Positions 9,940-17,439 of a stretch of DNA of 64,000 nucleotides are shown here, piece after piece. The notes below the pieces were generated by a model, which did no database searches, was not told where the DNA came from, and saw nothing but the letters and a program-made list of their open reading frames with translations. The translations under genes and the position numbers were made by a program. The number at the start of each line of letters is the position of its first letter. Within the stretch, counting starts at the first letter, position 1. Source of the DNA: CAZNNH01 sp964574335 (GTDB lineage Bacteria > Acidobacteriota > Vicinamibacteria > Fen-336); assembly GCA_964574335.1 (NCBI GenBank), contig CAZNNH010000015.1, positions 1 to 64,000 on the forward strand, in the 5' to 3' direction.

Positions 9940-10680
9940 ATGGGGTTGAGACTCTCAGGGAAACGGACGCTGGTGACCGCTGCCGCCCAGGGCATCGGCG
10001 AGGCGACGGCGCGCGCGTTCGCCGCGGAAGGGGCTCAGGTGGTGGCCACCGACATCGCCGAGGAGCGGCTGGAGCGGCTGAGCTCGGTGCCGGGGATCAC
10101 CACCCGCCGGCTCGACGTCACCCGGTCGGAGGCTGTGCTCGAGGCCGCCCGCGAGGTCGGAGCCCTCGACGTGCTCTTCAACTGCGCGGGCTTCGTCCAC
10201 CAGGGGACGATCCTGGAGTGCCGGGAGGAGGACCTCGACTTCACCCTCGACCTGAACGTGAAGTCGATGTACCGCACGATCCGGGCCTTCCTCCCCGGCA
10301 TGCTCGAGGCGGGGGGCGGATCGATCGTCAACATGTCGTCGATCGCCTCCGCCCTGCGCGGCGTCCCCGGCCGATTCGCCTACACCACCAGCAAGGCCGC
10401 CGTCATCGGCCTGACCAAGGCGGTGGCCGCCGACTACGTCGCCAAGGGCATCCGCTGCAACGCCCTCTGTCCCGGCACGGTGGACACCCCGTCGCTTCAC
10501 GAGCGCATCGGCGCCGCCGCGGATCCGGTCGCCGCACGCGCGGCGTTCGTTGCCCGCCAGCCGATGGGGCGTTGGGGCCGTCCCGAAGAGATCGCCGCCG
10601 CCGCCGTCTACCTGGCCTCCGACGAGTCGGCCTTCACTACCGGAATCACCCTCTCGATCGACGGCGGCTGGAGCATCTGA
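9940..10680 (+). CDS. SDR oxidoreductase, 2-keto-3-deoxy-L-fuconate dehydrogenase/BDH2-like
   Basis: 246-residue classical short-chain dehydrogenase. The cofactor loop is TAAAQGIG (about 13-20), the variant glycine motif seen in the BDH2/DHRS6 and KDF-dehydrogenase branch. An acidic residue in ATDIAEE at the end of beta-2 favours NAD. The catalytic set is present: NCAG, serine in NMSSIAS and Y-x3-K in YTTSKAA. The C-terminus GITLSIDGGWSI is typical. With the divergent fucose-isomerase-like gene it suggests oxidation of a deoxy-sugar acid or hydroxy acid, but the substrate is inferred only from context and branch. Confidence 0.85.
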   Translation: MGLRLSGKRTLVTAAAQGIGEATARAFAAEGAQVVATDIAEERLERLSSVPGITTRRLDVTRSEAVLEAAREVGALDVLFNCAGFVHQGTILECREEDLDFTLDLNVKSMYRTIRAFLPGMLEAGGGSIVNMSSIASALRGVPGRFAYTTSKAAVIGLTKAVAADYVAKGIRCNALCPGTVDTPSLHERIGAAADPVAARAAFVARQPMGRWGRPEEIAAAAVYLASDESAFTTGITLSIDGGWSI

Positions 10681-10683
10681 AGA

Positions 10684-11130
10684 CCGGGGACATGACCGGG
10701 TTTCAACGTTCTGCCAGGAAACCCGGATCGTGTCCCCGCACCACATCTGCCGGGGACATGACCGGGTTTCGCGACCGGCTCGCGGGGGACACGATCCGGA
10801 TTCGCTGGCAGAACGGTCGAATNNNNNNNNNNNNNNNNNNNNNNNNNNNNNNNNNNNNNNNNNNNNNNNNNNNNNNNNNNNNNNNNNNNNNNNNNNNNNN
10901 NNNNNNNNNNNNNNNNNNNNNNGGACGACCCCCGGCGGCGGGCGACAGCCCGCACCACATCTGCCGGGGACATGACCCGGCTTCGCGACCGGCTCGCGGG
11001 GGACACGATCCGGATTCGCTGGCAGAACGGTCGAATCCGGTCATGTCCCCCGGGGACGACCCCCGGCGGCGGGCGACAGCCCGCACCACATCTGCCGGGG
11101 ACATGACCCGGCTTCGCGACCGGCTCGCTG
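10684..11130 (+). repeat. REPIN-like array of GGGGACA-box palindromes, 131-base tandem unit
   Basis: The whole stretch between the SDR stop and the xylA stop is made of one short box in both orientations: GGGGACATGACCGGGTTT at 10686-10703 and 10752-10769, GGGGACACGATCCGGATTCG at 10785-10804 and 10999-11018, GGGGACATGACCCGG at 10966-10980 and 11097-11111, and inverted copies at 10719-10737 and 11032-11050. Pairs form hairpins: 10684-10737 (loop about 15 bases) and 10999-11050 (loop about 13 bases); the two loops are related as reverse complements, so the units are inverted relative to each other. Right of the gap the unit recurs at 131 bases (GGACGAC at 10923 and 11054). There is no open frame here that looks like a gene. 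Such arrangements are typical of REP/REPIN elements mobilised by RayT transposases; no transposase is in the window. Confidence 0.75.
10823..10922. other. Assembly gap of 100 N
   Basis: Exactly 100 unknown bases, the usual placeholder for a gap of unknown size. It falls inside the repeat array, so it is most simply explained by repeat copies the assembler could not place. The true length and content are not known. Confidence 0.95.
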
Positions 11131-12450
11131 CTAGTAGATGTGCTTGTTGACCAGGTTCTCGAGCCGCTCCTGGCCGCCCGACACCGGCTTGGGGTCGATC
11201 CCGCCCTTGGCCACCCGGGCGGCGAGATCCGCGAGCGAGAGCTTCCCGGCCAGGATCTCCTTCCCGAGTGGTCCGTCCCAGCCCGCGTAACGTTCGCGCA
11301 CCACGCTCTGCAGCGCGCCATCCTCGATGAGCCGGGCGGCGGCGATCAGGCCCCGGGCGATGGTGTCCATCCCCCCAATGTGGGCATGGAACAGGTCGAC
11401 CGGGTCGATGCTCTGGCGGCGGAGCTTGGCGTCGAAGTTGAAGCCACCGGTGGTCAATCCCCCGCCCTGGAGGATCGTGTACAGGGCCAGCGTGCTCTCC
11501 TCGACGCTGTTGGCGAACTGGTCGGTGTCCCAGCCGAGCAGCGGGTCGCCGCGGTTGGTGTCCACGCTGCCGAAGACGTCGTTGGCGATGGCGTAGGCCA
11601 GCTCGTGCTGGAAGGTGTGGCCCGCCAGGGTGGCGTGGTTGACCTCGATGTTGAGCTTGATCTCCTTCTCGAGGCCGTACTTCTGCAGGAAGGCGTAGAC
11701 CGCGGCGGCGTCGGAGTCGTACTGGTGCTTGGTGGGCTCCATCGGCTTGGGCTCGATCAGCAGCGTGCCCTTGAAGCCGATCTTGTGCTTGTGCTCGACC
11801 ACCATCTGCACGAACCGCCCGAGTTGCTCCGACTCGCGACGCAGGTCCGTGTTGAGCAGCGTGTCGTAGCCCTCACGCCCCCCCCACATCACGTAGTTGA
11901 CCCCGCCCAGGCGATGGGTGGCCTCCATCGCCCGCGCCAGTTGCGCTGCCGCCACCGCGAACACCTCGGGGTCGGGGTTGCTGGCCGCACCCGCCGCGAA
12001 ACGCGGGTGGCCGAACAGGTTGGCGGTCCCCCACAGGAGCTTGACGCCGGTCTTCTCGATCTGGGCGGCGGCGCGATCCACCATGTGGTCGAAGTTCTTC
12101 TGGCTCTCGGCGATGGTCTTCCCTTCCGGTGCCAGGTCGTAGTCGTGGAAGGTGAAGAAGGGCACGCCCAGCTTCTCGAAGAGCTCGAAGGCCGCCTGAA
12201 GCTTGAGCTCGGCCATCGCCAGCGGATCGCCGGAGCCGAACCAGGGGCGGTCGAAGGTGCCGGCGCCGAAGACGTCCGCTCCCCGCGAGCAGAACGAGTG
12301 CCAGTAGCAGACCGCAAAGCGCAGGTGGTCCTTCATGCTCTTGCCGAGCAGTTGACGGTCGGAATCGTAGAAGCGGAACGCGAGGGGGTTCTGGGTGTCG
12401 GGCCCCTCGAAACGGATCTTCGGAACGTCCTTGAAGTAGGGTTCTGGCAT
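11131..12450 (-). CDS. xylA: Xylose isomerase
   Basis: 439 residues, the length of the class II enzymes. It converts D-xylose to D-xylulose in the cytoplasm. Catalytic His and Asp are in FTFHDYDLAPEG (His102, Asp105); metal-site residues lie in LLIEPKPMEPTKHQYD, LNIEVNHATLAGH and DTNRGDPLLGWDTDQF. The ATG has AGGAAGG upstream. No xylulokinase, xylose transporter or xylR is beside it, so either it acts in a scattered pathway or it serves another sugar. The repeat array runs directly into its stop codon. The divergent partner 2 kb away is another sugar isomerase. Confidence 0.96.
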   Translation of the reverse strand: MPEPYFKDVPKIRFEGPDTQNPLAFRFYDSDRQLLGKSMKDHLRFAVCYWHSFCSRGADVFGAGTFDRPWFGSGDPLAMAELKLQAAFELFEKLGVPFFTFHDYDLAPEGKTIAESQKNFDHMVDRAAAQIEKTGVKLLWGTANLFGHPRFAAGAASNPDPEVFAVAAAQLARAMEATHRLGGVNYVMWGGREGYDTLLNTDLRRESEQLGRFVQMVVEHKHKIGFKGTLLIEPKPMEPTKHQYDSDAAAVYAFLQKYGLEKEIKLNIEVNHATLAGHTFQHELAYAIANDVFGSVDTNRGDPLLGWDTDQFANSVEESTLALYTILQGGGLTTGGFNFDAKLRRQSIDPVDLFHAHIGGMDTIARGLIAAARLIEDGALQSVVRERYAGWDGPLGKEILAGKLSLADLAARVAKGGIDPKPVSGGQERLENLVNKHIY

Positions 12451-12604
12451 GCCTTCCTCTCTCTCGCGTGGCCCCCGCGATACTCTTGTCTAATTGTGAG
12501 CCGATCCGTCGAAACGTGACAGGGCCCCTGGTCTGGCCAGGCGTGTACCCGGCTGGAAGCCGCTTCACCGTACAGCAGTCGCCCCCTCCGCGCAAGCAAG
12601 AGGC

Positions 12605-12635
12605 GCCGGCCCCGCCCTCGGGGAAGGCCGCCGGC
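12605..12635 (-). terminator. Possible terminator hairpin after the ACT-domain gene; 12451-12635 otherwise non-coding
   Basis: On the minus strand, directly after the stop codon at 12636, GCCGGC (12635-12630) pairs with GCCGGC (12610-12605) around an inner CCCCG/CGGGG stem, followed by a modestly T-rich CCTCTTGCTT. In the rest of 12451-12635, upstream of xylA, I see the AGGAAGG ribosome site and an AT-rich patch (CAATTAGACAAGAGTATC) that may be the xylA promoter, but no convincing -35. Confidence 0.4.
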
Positions 12636-13301
12636 TCAGAAGGTCCGTCGCTTCAGGCGGTCGAGGCTGAACTTGGCTGTCTTCGCTACCGCCATCACGG
12701 CCATCACCCCGGCCTGCACCGGGTCGGAGACCACCAGGTCGGCGGCGTCCGGCACGCTGCCGGCCATGTTCAGGCTGATCACGATGATGCCCTGGTAGCG
12801 CAGCTCCTTCACCGCCTCGGCGATCGCGCCTCCCATCAGCGCTCCGGCCAGCACCAGGGCGCGCGCCCGAGGCAGCCGGGCCACCGCCCGAACCGCCTCG
12901 GCCAGGGGCTGCTCACCGACCAGGGGCATGGTATCGACCGAGATGTGCTCGCCGCGGATGTTGTGCCGGTCGGCCTCCGAGATCGCCCCGATCGCCACCT
13001 GCCCCACCTGGGCCCCACCACCCATGATGATGATCCGCTTGCCGTAGACCTTCTGGAAGGTCTCGACCCGCTCCACCGACTGCACCACCCGCAACGAGGC
13101 CACCTCGTCGCACAGGACGCCCGGGTCCCCGGGCACCAACATCTCCAGGTAGAGGCGCACCTCCGGCTCCTGGGCCAGGATCTCGATCGCGCTGATGTCG
13201 CCGTGGTGGCGGGCGATCACGCCGGTCAGCTCGTGCAGCACGCCGGGGCCGACATCGGCGGTCACCAGCATTCCTACCGGCGGGTGCGGGGTCGTGGTCA
13301 C
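12636..13301 (-). CDS. ACT-domain protein with DUF5612-like C-terminal domain
   Basis: 221 residues from the GTG at 13301, which has AAAGGA 6 bases upstream; another GTG 12 codons earlier lacks a good site. The N-terminus (about 5-85: GMLVTADVGPGVLHELTGVI) is an ACT domain, a small-molecule-binding regulatory fold. The rest contains the glycine-rich segment KRIIIMGGGAQVGQVAIGAI and a Rossmann-like alternation of strands and helices. This pairing is the DUF5612 architecture best known to me from methanogens and scattered bacteria; function is unknown. It could sense an amino acid or nucleotide. It has no obvious operon partner; the next gene upstream is an FHA-GGDEF protein 69 bases away. Confidence 0.7.
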   Translation of the reverse strand: MTTTPHPPVGMLVTADVGPGVLHELTGVIARHHGDISAIEILAQEPEVRLYLEMLVPGDPGVLCDEVASLRVVQSVERVETFQKVYGKRIIIMGGGAQVGQVAIGAISEADRHNIRGEHISVDTMPLVGEQPLAEAVRAVARLPRARALVLAGALMGGAIAEAVKELRYQGIIVISLNMAGSVPDAADLVVSDPVQAGVMAVMAVAKTAKFSLDRLKRRTF

Positions 13302-13370
13302 GGGAGGTCCTTTCCGGTGGGTGTCGGAGCCGTGCACCTCGCCACCGAGGCTCAGGGCCGCCTCCGGGCG

Positions 13371-14297
13371 TCACTCAGGGCGCGCGAAGGCCTCCACCCG
13401 GTTCTTGCCCGCCTTCTTGGCCCCCATCAAGGCCGAGTCGGCGGCCGCCACCAGATCCTCGAGGGAGTGGGCGTCCCAGGGGAAGTTCGCGGTACCGATC
13501 GAGATGCTGACGTGGGCTTCCTTCTGCTTGAAGCGAAAGGCGTGCTGCTCGATGGCGCGTCGCACGTTCTCCAGTCGCTCGCGCACCTCGGCCGCCTCGG
13601 TGTCCGCCACGAAGCCGATGAACTCGTCGCCGCCGTAGCGCCCCACCTCCGCGAAGCTCTCCAGCTTCTCGCGCAGCAGCCTCCCCACCGTCTTGATCAC
13701 GAAGCTCCCGGCCAGGTGGCCGAAGAGGTCGTTGACCCGCTTCAGGCCGTCGAGGTCCATCATCACCACCGTCAGGTTGGAGCGTCGGCTCTCCGCCTGG
13801 CGGAGCTGTTTCTCGAAGCGCTCGTAGAACGAGTTCAGCGTCAGCAGGCCGGTGAGGTCGTCGAAGTTGATGCGCCGCTGGATCTCCTGCTGGTACCGGT
13901 GCTCCGCCTCGTCGTGGAGGATGAACTTGAGCGTGATCTGCCCGAACTGGATCTTGTCGCCGTCGTGGAGGAAGGCACGGGAGATCCGCTCGCCGTTGAC
14001 CAGGGTGCCGTTGGTGGAGTGAAGGTCGACCACGATGTGGTGGACCGCGTCACCTTCCTCGGACTTCTGCTCGTAGACCTGGGCGTGCCGCCTGGAAACC
14101 GACTGGTCCCGGAGCTGGATCTGCGCCTCCGGGTCCCTGCCGATCGTCCGTCCCTTGTCGTCGAAGTAGAAGACCTTGCCGATCTCGTGCCCCGAGAGCA
14201 CCAGCAGGCCCGGCGAGGCGTCTTCCGGCCCCTTCTCCCGGACGCTCTCGAGAATCGCGGAATCGACGGCCTGGGTCCTGTCGAGCTGATCCGCCAC
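13371..14297 (-). CDS. FHA-GGDEF diguanylate cyclase
   Basis: 308 residues from a GTG at 14297 with GGGAAGG upstream. An FHA domain occupies about residues 25-115 (phosphothreonine-peptide site residues in GRDPEAQ, SVSRRHAQV and STNGTLVN). A short linker leads to a GGDEF domain (about 135-305) with an intact active motif GRYGGDEF. The product would be cyclic di-GMP, with activity gated by a phosphorylated partner bound to FHA. I see no RxxD inhibitory site five residues before GGDEF, so product inhibition through that site is not expected. No membrane segment is present. A kinase partner is not encoded beside it. Confidence 0.88.
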   Translation of the reverse strand: MADQLDRTQAVDSAILESVREKGPEDASPGLLVLSGHEIGKVFYFDDKGRTIGRDPEAQIQLRDQSVSRRHAQVYEQKSEEGDAVHHIVVDLHSTNGTLVNGERISRAFLHDGDKIQFGQITLKFILHDEAEHRYQQEIQRRINFDDLTGLLTLNSFYERFEKQLRQAESRRSNLTVVMMDLDGLKRVNDLFGHLAGSFVIKTVGRLLREKLESFAEVGRYGGDEFIGFVADTEAAEVRERLENVRRAIEQHAFRFKQKEAHVSISIGTANFPWDAHSLEDLVAAADSALMGAKKAGKNRVEAFARPE

Positions 14298-14335
14298 GCG
14301 AGCCTTCCCACTCGAGGGGCGCCTAGCACCGCCCC

Positions 14336-14596
14336 TCAATGGAAGTTTATGCCACGAAGCCGCACACGGCAGCAACACCCCGCCTCGGCGCCTTCGAGCG
14401 CCGCCAGCTTGTCGTGGAGGTAACTCTGGGAAGGCGTGCTGTTCAGGCGGATGTAGCGGATGTCGTGGTAGTCGGTCCCCTCCTCCACCGTGAACACCGT
14501 GCCCTGGTAGATCGGAAACACCACCGATCCTTCGGGTCCGGGACGTCTCTCCCCTCCGTGAACCGCGATCGTCTCCATCCCGCCCGCTCCTTCCAT
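14336..14596 (-). pseudogene. Truncated Cys/Met trans-sulfuration (PLP) enzyme, N-terminal remnant
   Basis: The ATG at 14596 has a strong GGAGG site, and the first about 72 residues (ETIAVHGGERRPG, then VVFPIYQGTVFTVEEG, then YIRLNSTPSQSYLHDKLAAL) match the start of the cystathionine gamma-synthase/lyase family. Homology stops after EGAEA at about 14381. About 14 unrelated residues follow before a stop, only 38 bases from the FHA-GGDEF start. The PLP lysine and all later domains are missing (normal length is about 390). This is a remnant left by deletion, although promoter and ribosome site remain. It sits divergently beside a PLP-dependent MocR regulator that probably once controlled it. Confidence 0.75.
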
Positions 14597-14651
14597 ACCG
14601 CCTCCTTCCCGGGTCCAAGAGGATCCAATCAACCCTTTTGGAGTAGAGAGC

Positions 14652-14680
14652 TTGAATCTAGCGTCCAATCGGGGGACAAT
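14652..14680 (+). promoter_or_regulatory. Promoter for the MocR regulator
   Basis: TTGAAT (14652-14657), 17 bases, GACAAT (14675-14680). The start codon is 24 bases on and has no clear ribosome site. Confidence 0.45.
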
Positions 14681-14683
14681 CAA
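14655..14683 (-). promoter_or_regulatory. Divergent promoter for the trans-sulfuration remnant
   Basis: On the minus strand: TTGATT (14683-14678), 17 bases, TAGATT (14660-14655). It lies face to face with the MocR promoter, with almost complete overlap, so one bound regulator could affect both. Confidence 0.45.
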
Positions 14684-14703
14684 TATCCAATCGGACTGCC
14701 ACG

Positions 14704-16149
14704 ATGGATCTACTGAGGAGCCTGACGGGCTGGAACGGAGGGGCCGGCCCCCTCCATGCGAGGCTCGCCGGTGCCCTCCGCAGCGCCATCGAGCGAGGCG
14801 AGTTCGTGCCCGGTTTCAGGCTCCCCCCCGAGCGACAGCTCGCCCAGACGCTGGGCATCAGCCGGACGACGGTCGTCAGCGCCTACGACGCGCTACGGGA
14901 CGAGGACCTGCTCGAGAGCCGCCAGGGGAGCGGGACCTGGGTCAGAGAGACGCCGGATCTCGAGGCCGCGCGCCTGGCCGCCAGCTCTCCGGGGGGCCTG
15001 GAGCGCCACCTGGTGCCGCGCGCCCTGAGTGGAGGACCCGCCGCCATCGACTTCCTGGGCGCCTGTCTCCCCGCGATCCCGGGGACCATCGAGGAGGCCC
15101 TGGCCCTCGCCGCTCGCGACCTCGAGCAGATCTCCACCACCAGCGGCTACGCGCCGCTGGGCCTCGATCGGTTGCGCCAGGCGATCGCCGCACGTCTCGG
15201 GGCCGGCGGCCTCACCACCCGCCCGGAGCAGGTGCTCGTGACCAACGGCGCCCAGCAGGCGATCAGCCTGCTCGCCTCCCTTCACCTGCGCCCCGGAGAT
15301 CGAGTGGTGTTGGAAGACCCGACCTATCCGGGCGCGATCGACGCCTTCGCAGCGACCGGTGCCACCCTGGTCCCGGTGCCGCTGGGGCCCGACGGCGTCG
15401 ACGTGGGCGCTCTCGCCGACCTCTGCGCCCGGGTCCGTCCGCGACTGGTCTACGTGATGCCGACCTTCCAGAACCCCACCGGCGCGGTGATGAAGCCGCC
15501 GGACCGGCTGGCGCTATGCCGGCTGGCCCAGAGGACGGGGATCGTGGTGGTCGAGGACAACACCCTGGCGGACCTGGCCCTTCAAGGCCCCCCGCCGCCG
15601 CCCGTGGCCTCGCTCCTCCCCGATGCGCCGATCGTCACCATCGGCTCGATGAGCAAGCTGTTCTGGGGAGGGCTGCGGGTCGGCTGGCTGCGCGCCCCGG
15701 CCGCCCTGCTCCGGCGACTGGGCAGCTTGAAGGTCGCCCACGATCTGGGAGGCTCGATGCTCAGCCAGGTGGTTGCCGTGCGCCTGCTCGAGCGGTTCGA
15801 CGAGGTCCGGGCGGCGCGTATCGAAGAGGCCCAGCGGCGGCTCGCAGCGCTCTTGAGCCTGCTGGCCGAGCACCTCCCCACCTGGCGCTTTCGTCAGCCG
15901 GCCGGGGGGCTGTCGCTGTGGGTACGGCTACCCTTCGGCGACGCCGAAGGCCTCGCAGAGGTCGCCCAGCGCCACGGCGTCTCCGTGGTGCCGGGGCCGG
16001 TGACCTCCCCCACCGGTCGCTTCTCCGACCACCTGCGCCTGGTCTTCGTCCTGGACGAGGAAGCGCTGCGCGAGGGCGTGGAGCGCCTGGCCCGGGCCTT
16101 TCGAGCCGCTCAGCCCCAGGCCCCCCAGTCCATCGGCGTCATCGTCTAG
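14704..16149 (+). CDS. MocR-type transcriptional regulator (GntR winged helix fused to aminotransferase fold)
   Basis: 481 residues. A GntR winged-helix domain (about 15-78, with FRLPPERQLAQTLGISRTTV) is followed by a class I aminotransferase domain (about 110-470). The PLP lysine is in GSMSKLFWGGLRVGW, and the Asn/Asp cofactor contacts are in FQNPTG and VEDNTLADL, so PLP binding looks possible. MocR proteins sense PLP or a PLP-amino acid adduct and usually control the divergent gene. Here that gene is the truncated trans-sulfuration enzyme, leaving the regulator apparently orphaned or acting elsewhere. It could control other sulfur amino-acid genes. Confidence 0.9.
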   Translation: MDLLRSLTGWNGGAGPLHARLAGALRSAIERGEFVPGFRLPPERQLAQTLGISRTTVVSAYDALRDEDLLESRQGSGTWVRETPDLEAARLAASSPGGLERHLVPRALSGGPAAIDFLGACLPAIPGTIEEALALAARDLEQISTTSGYAPLGLDRLRQAIAARLGAGGLTTRPEQVLVTNGAQQAISLLASLHLRPGDRVVLEDPTYPGAIDAFAATGATLVPVPLGPDGVDVGALADLCARVRPRLVYVMPTFQNPTGAVMKPPDRLALCRLAQRTGIVVVEDNTLADLALQGPPPPPVASLLPDAPIVTIGSMSKLFWGGLRVGWLRAPAALLRRLGSLKVAHDLGGSMLSQVVAVRLLERFDEVRAARIEEAQRRLAALLSLLAEHLPTWRFRQPAGGLSLWVRLPFGDAEGLAEVAQRHGVSVVPGPVTSPTGRFSDHLRLVFVLDEEALREGVERLARAFRAAQPQAPQSIGVIV

Positions 16150-16210
16150 GTCTAGGACGCTCCCCGAGCCACACCGCCGCGGTGGGGCGACGGGACGCCT
16201 CGAGAGGGGC

Positions 16211-17209
16211 TCAGCCCCCGGAGGCGCCCTCGGCGGGGGCGGGGCTGCCGACGGCGGAGGGGCCGGCCATCTGGGGCGAGCGCCAGTTGTCGGCCAGGCC
16301 CACCTGCTGGACGCAATTGATGGTGCAGTACGGCGCGCAGCCCTTGGCGGTCCGGTACCCGCGGCGCAGGTCAGCCAGCGTGTAGCGCTCCAGGGGGATG
16401 CCGGGACGGCCGCGCTGCTGCGAGCAGTAGTGGACCAGGCCGTCCTCGCATATGTAGAGGTAGCGCGCGCCGGCCCGGCAGCGCCAGGCGTTGGGGCGCC
16501 CCTCGGCCAGGTTGTCCTGGAAGGTGCCGTTGATGCGGCCGAGCAGGCCCTCGCCGCGCCGGAGCTCCCGGTAGACCGCCATCTCCCGTGCCCCGAGCGG
16601 CTGGAGCTGGCCGTCGCCGTCGTGGATGACGCCCACCGAGGTCATGAAGCCGAGCTCGCGCGCGCGCCGCGAGACGACCAGGGCGTCCTCCGGATGGCGG
16701 ACCCCGGCGCCCACCACCGAGTTGATCGCCACCGAGAAGCGCGCGTTCTCGGCCAGCCAGCGCAGCTTGGGCTCGAGCAGGCGCAGGCTCTTCATCGACA
16801 CCTCGTCGGGCTCCACGTTGTCGATGCTGATCTGGAGGTGGTCGAGCCCGGCCTGGTTGAGCCGCATCACCCGGTCCCTGGAGAGCAGGTAGCCGTTGGT
16901 GATGAGGGTGGCGAACATCCCCCGCCGGCGCACGTGGGCGATCAGCCCCTCGAGGTCCGGGTGCAGCAACGGCTCACCGCCGCTGATGGTGACGATGGCG
17001 GTACGAAGCTCGGACAGGCAGTCCACCCGACGCTGCAGCACGGGAACCGGCACGGGGTTGGAGACCGCATCGTACTCGTTGCAGTAGCTGCACGAGAGGT
17101 TGCAGCGCCGCATCGGGATCAGGTGGGCCAGGATCGGGTGGTCGCGATCGAGCGCCGCCCCAGCCACCACGCGGAGCATCCGCACCCAGCGGTCGAGCTT
17201 GGCCGTCAC
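16211..17209 (-). CDS. Radical SAM protein with C-terminal cysteine cluster
   Basis: 332 residues from a GTG at 17209 with a GGAGG site. The N-terminal radical SAM motif is CNLSCSYC (CxxxCxxC, about residues 36-43), with the GGEP SAM-binding motif at ISGGEPLL. Towards the C-terminus are further cysteines (WRCRAG, YICEDGLVHYC, KGCAPYCTINC), compatible with a SPASM/twitch-like auxiliary Fe-S cluster as in peptide-modifying or cofactor-forming enzymes. The tail after GLADNW is Pro/Ala/Gly-rich and probably disordered. No precursor peptide or maturation partner is evident nearby, and the substrate is unknown. Confidence 0.85.
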   Translation of the reverse strand: MTAKLDRWVRMLRVVAGAALDRDHPILAHLIPMRRCNLSCSYCNEYDAVSNPVPVPVLQRRVDCLSELRTAIVTISGGEPLLHPDLEGLIAHVRRRGMFATLITNGYLLSRDRVMRLNQAGLDHLQISIDNVEPDEVSMKSLRLLEPKLRWLAENARFSVAINSVVGAGVRHPEDALVVSRRARELGFMTSVGVIHDGDGQLQPLGAREMAVYRELRRGEGLLGRINGTFQDNLAEGRPNAWRCRAGARYLYICEDGLVHYCSQQRGRPGIPLERYTLADLRRGYRTAKGCAPYCTINCVQQVGLADNWRSPQMAGPSAVGSPAPAEGASGG

Positions 17210-17359
17210 CGACGCCTCCTTCCCGCAGAGCGCCCGCGCCGGGCTCTTCGGTGCCCCCTGATTCCGGAAATTGTCCTCAGGTTAGTGACTCTACCACACC
17301 TGGCGTGGCGACGACGGCTCCGCGCCGGCGGCCGGCCGAGCCCGGTGAGGGCAGCGCCG

Positions 17360-17389
17360 TTGACTTCGAGCCGGACTCACCCCTAGCAT
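17360..17389 (+). promoter_or_regulatory. Sigma-70 promoter for the lipoprotein isomerase gene
   Basis: TTGACT (17360-17365), 18 bases, TAGCAT (17384-17389), 50 bases before the ATG. The remainder of 17210-17359 holds the upstream region of the radical SAM gene, with a TAGAGT box on the minus strand but no clear -35. Confidence 0.5.
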
Positions 17390-17439
17390 GCTGGGCGGCC
17401 TCTGGGCCGAAAGCCCCAGAGGCGAGAGGAGCCAAGCCG

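Larger units (their letters stand above)
14624..14692. promoter_or_regulatory. Candidate MocR operator: three TCCAATC direct repeats
   Basis: TCCAATC occurs at 14624-14630, 14664-14670 and 14686-14692, the last two extended to TCCAATCGG and exactly 22 bases apart (two helical turns). Paired direct repeats in a divergent intergenic region are the usual target layout of MocR/PdxR regulators. The middle copy lies inside the spacers of both divergent promoters. Confidence 0.5.

Noticed and set aside
10684..11130. The repeat array as a CRISPR
   Set aside because: The repeats occur in both orientations and are interleaved, the spacers are not unique, and no cas gene is present.
11131..12450. A transferred xylose operon
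   Set aside because: Only xylA is present; codon use looks like its neighbours and no mobility gene is found, so transfer cannot be argued from the sequence.
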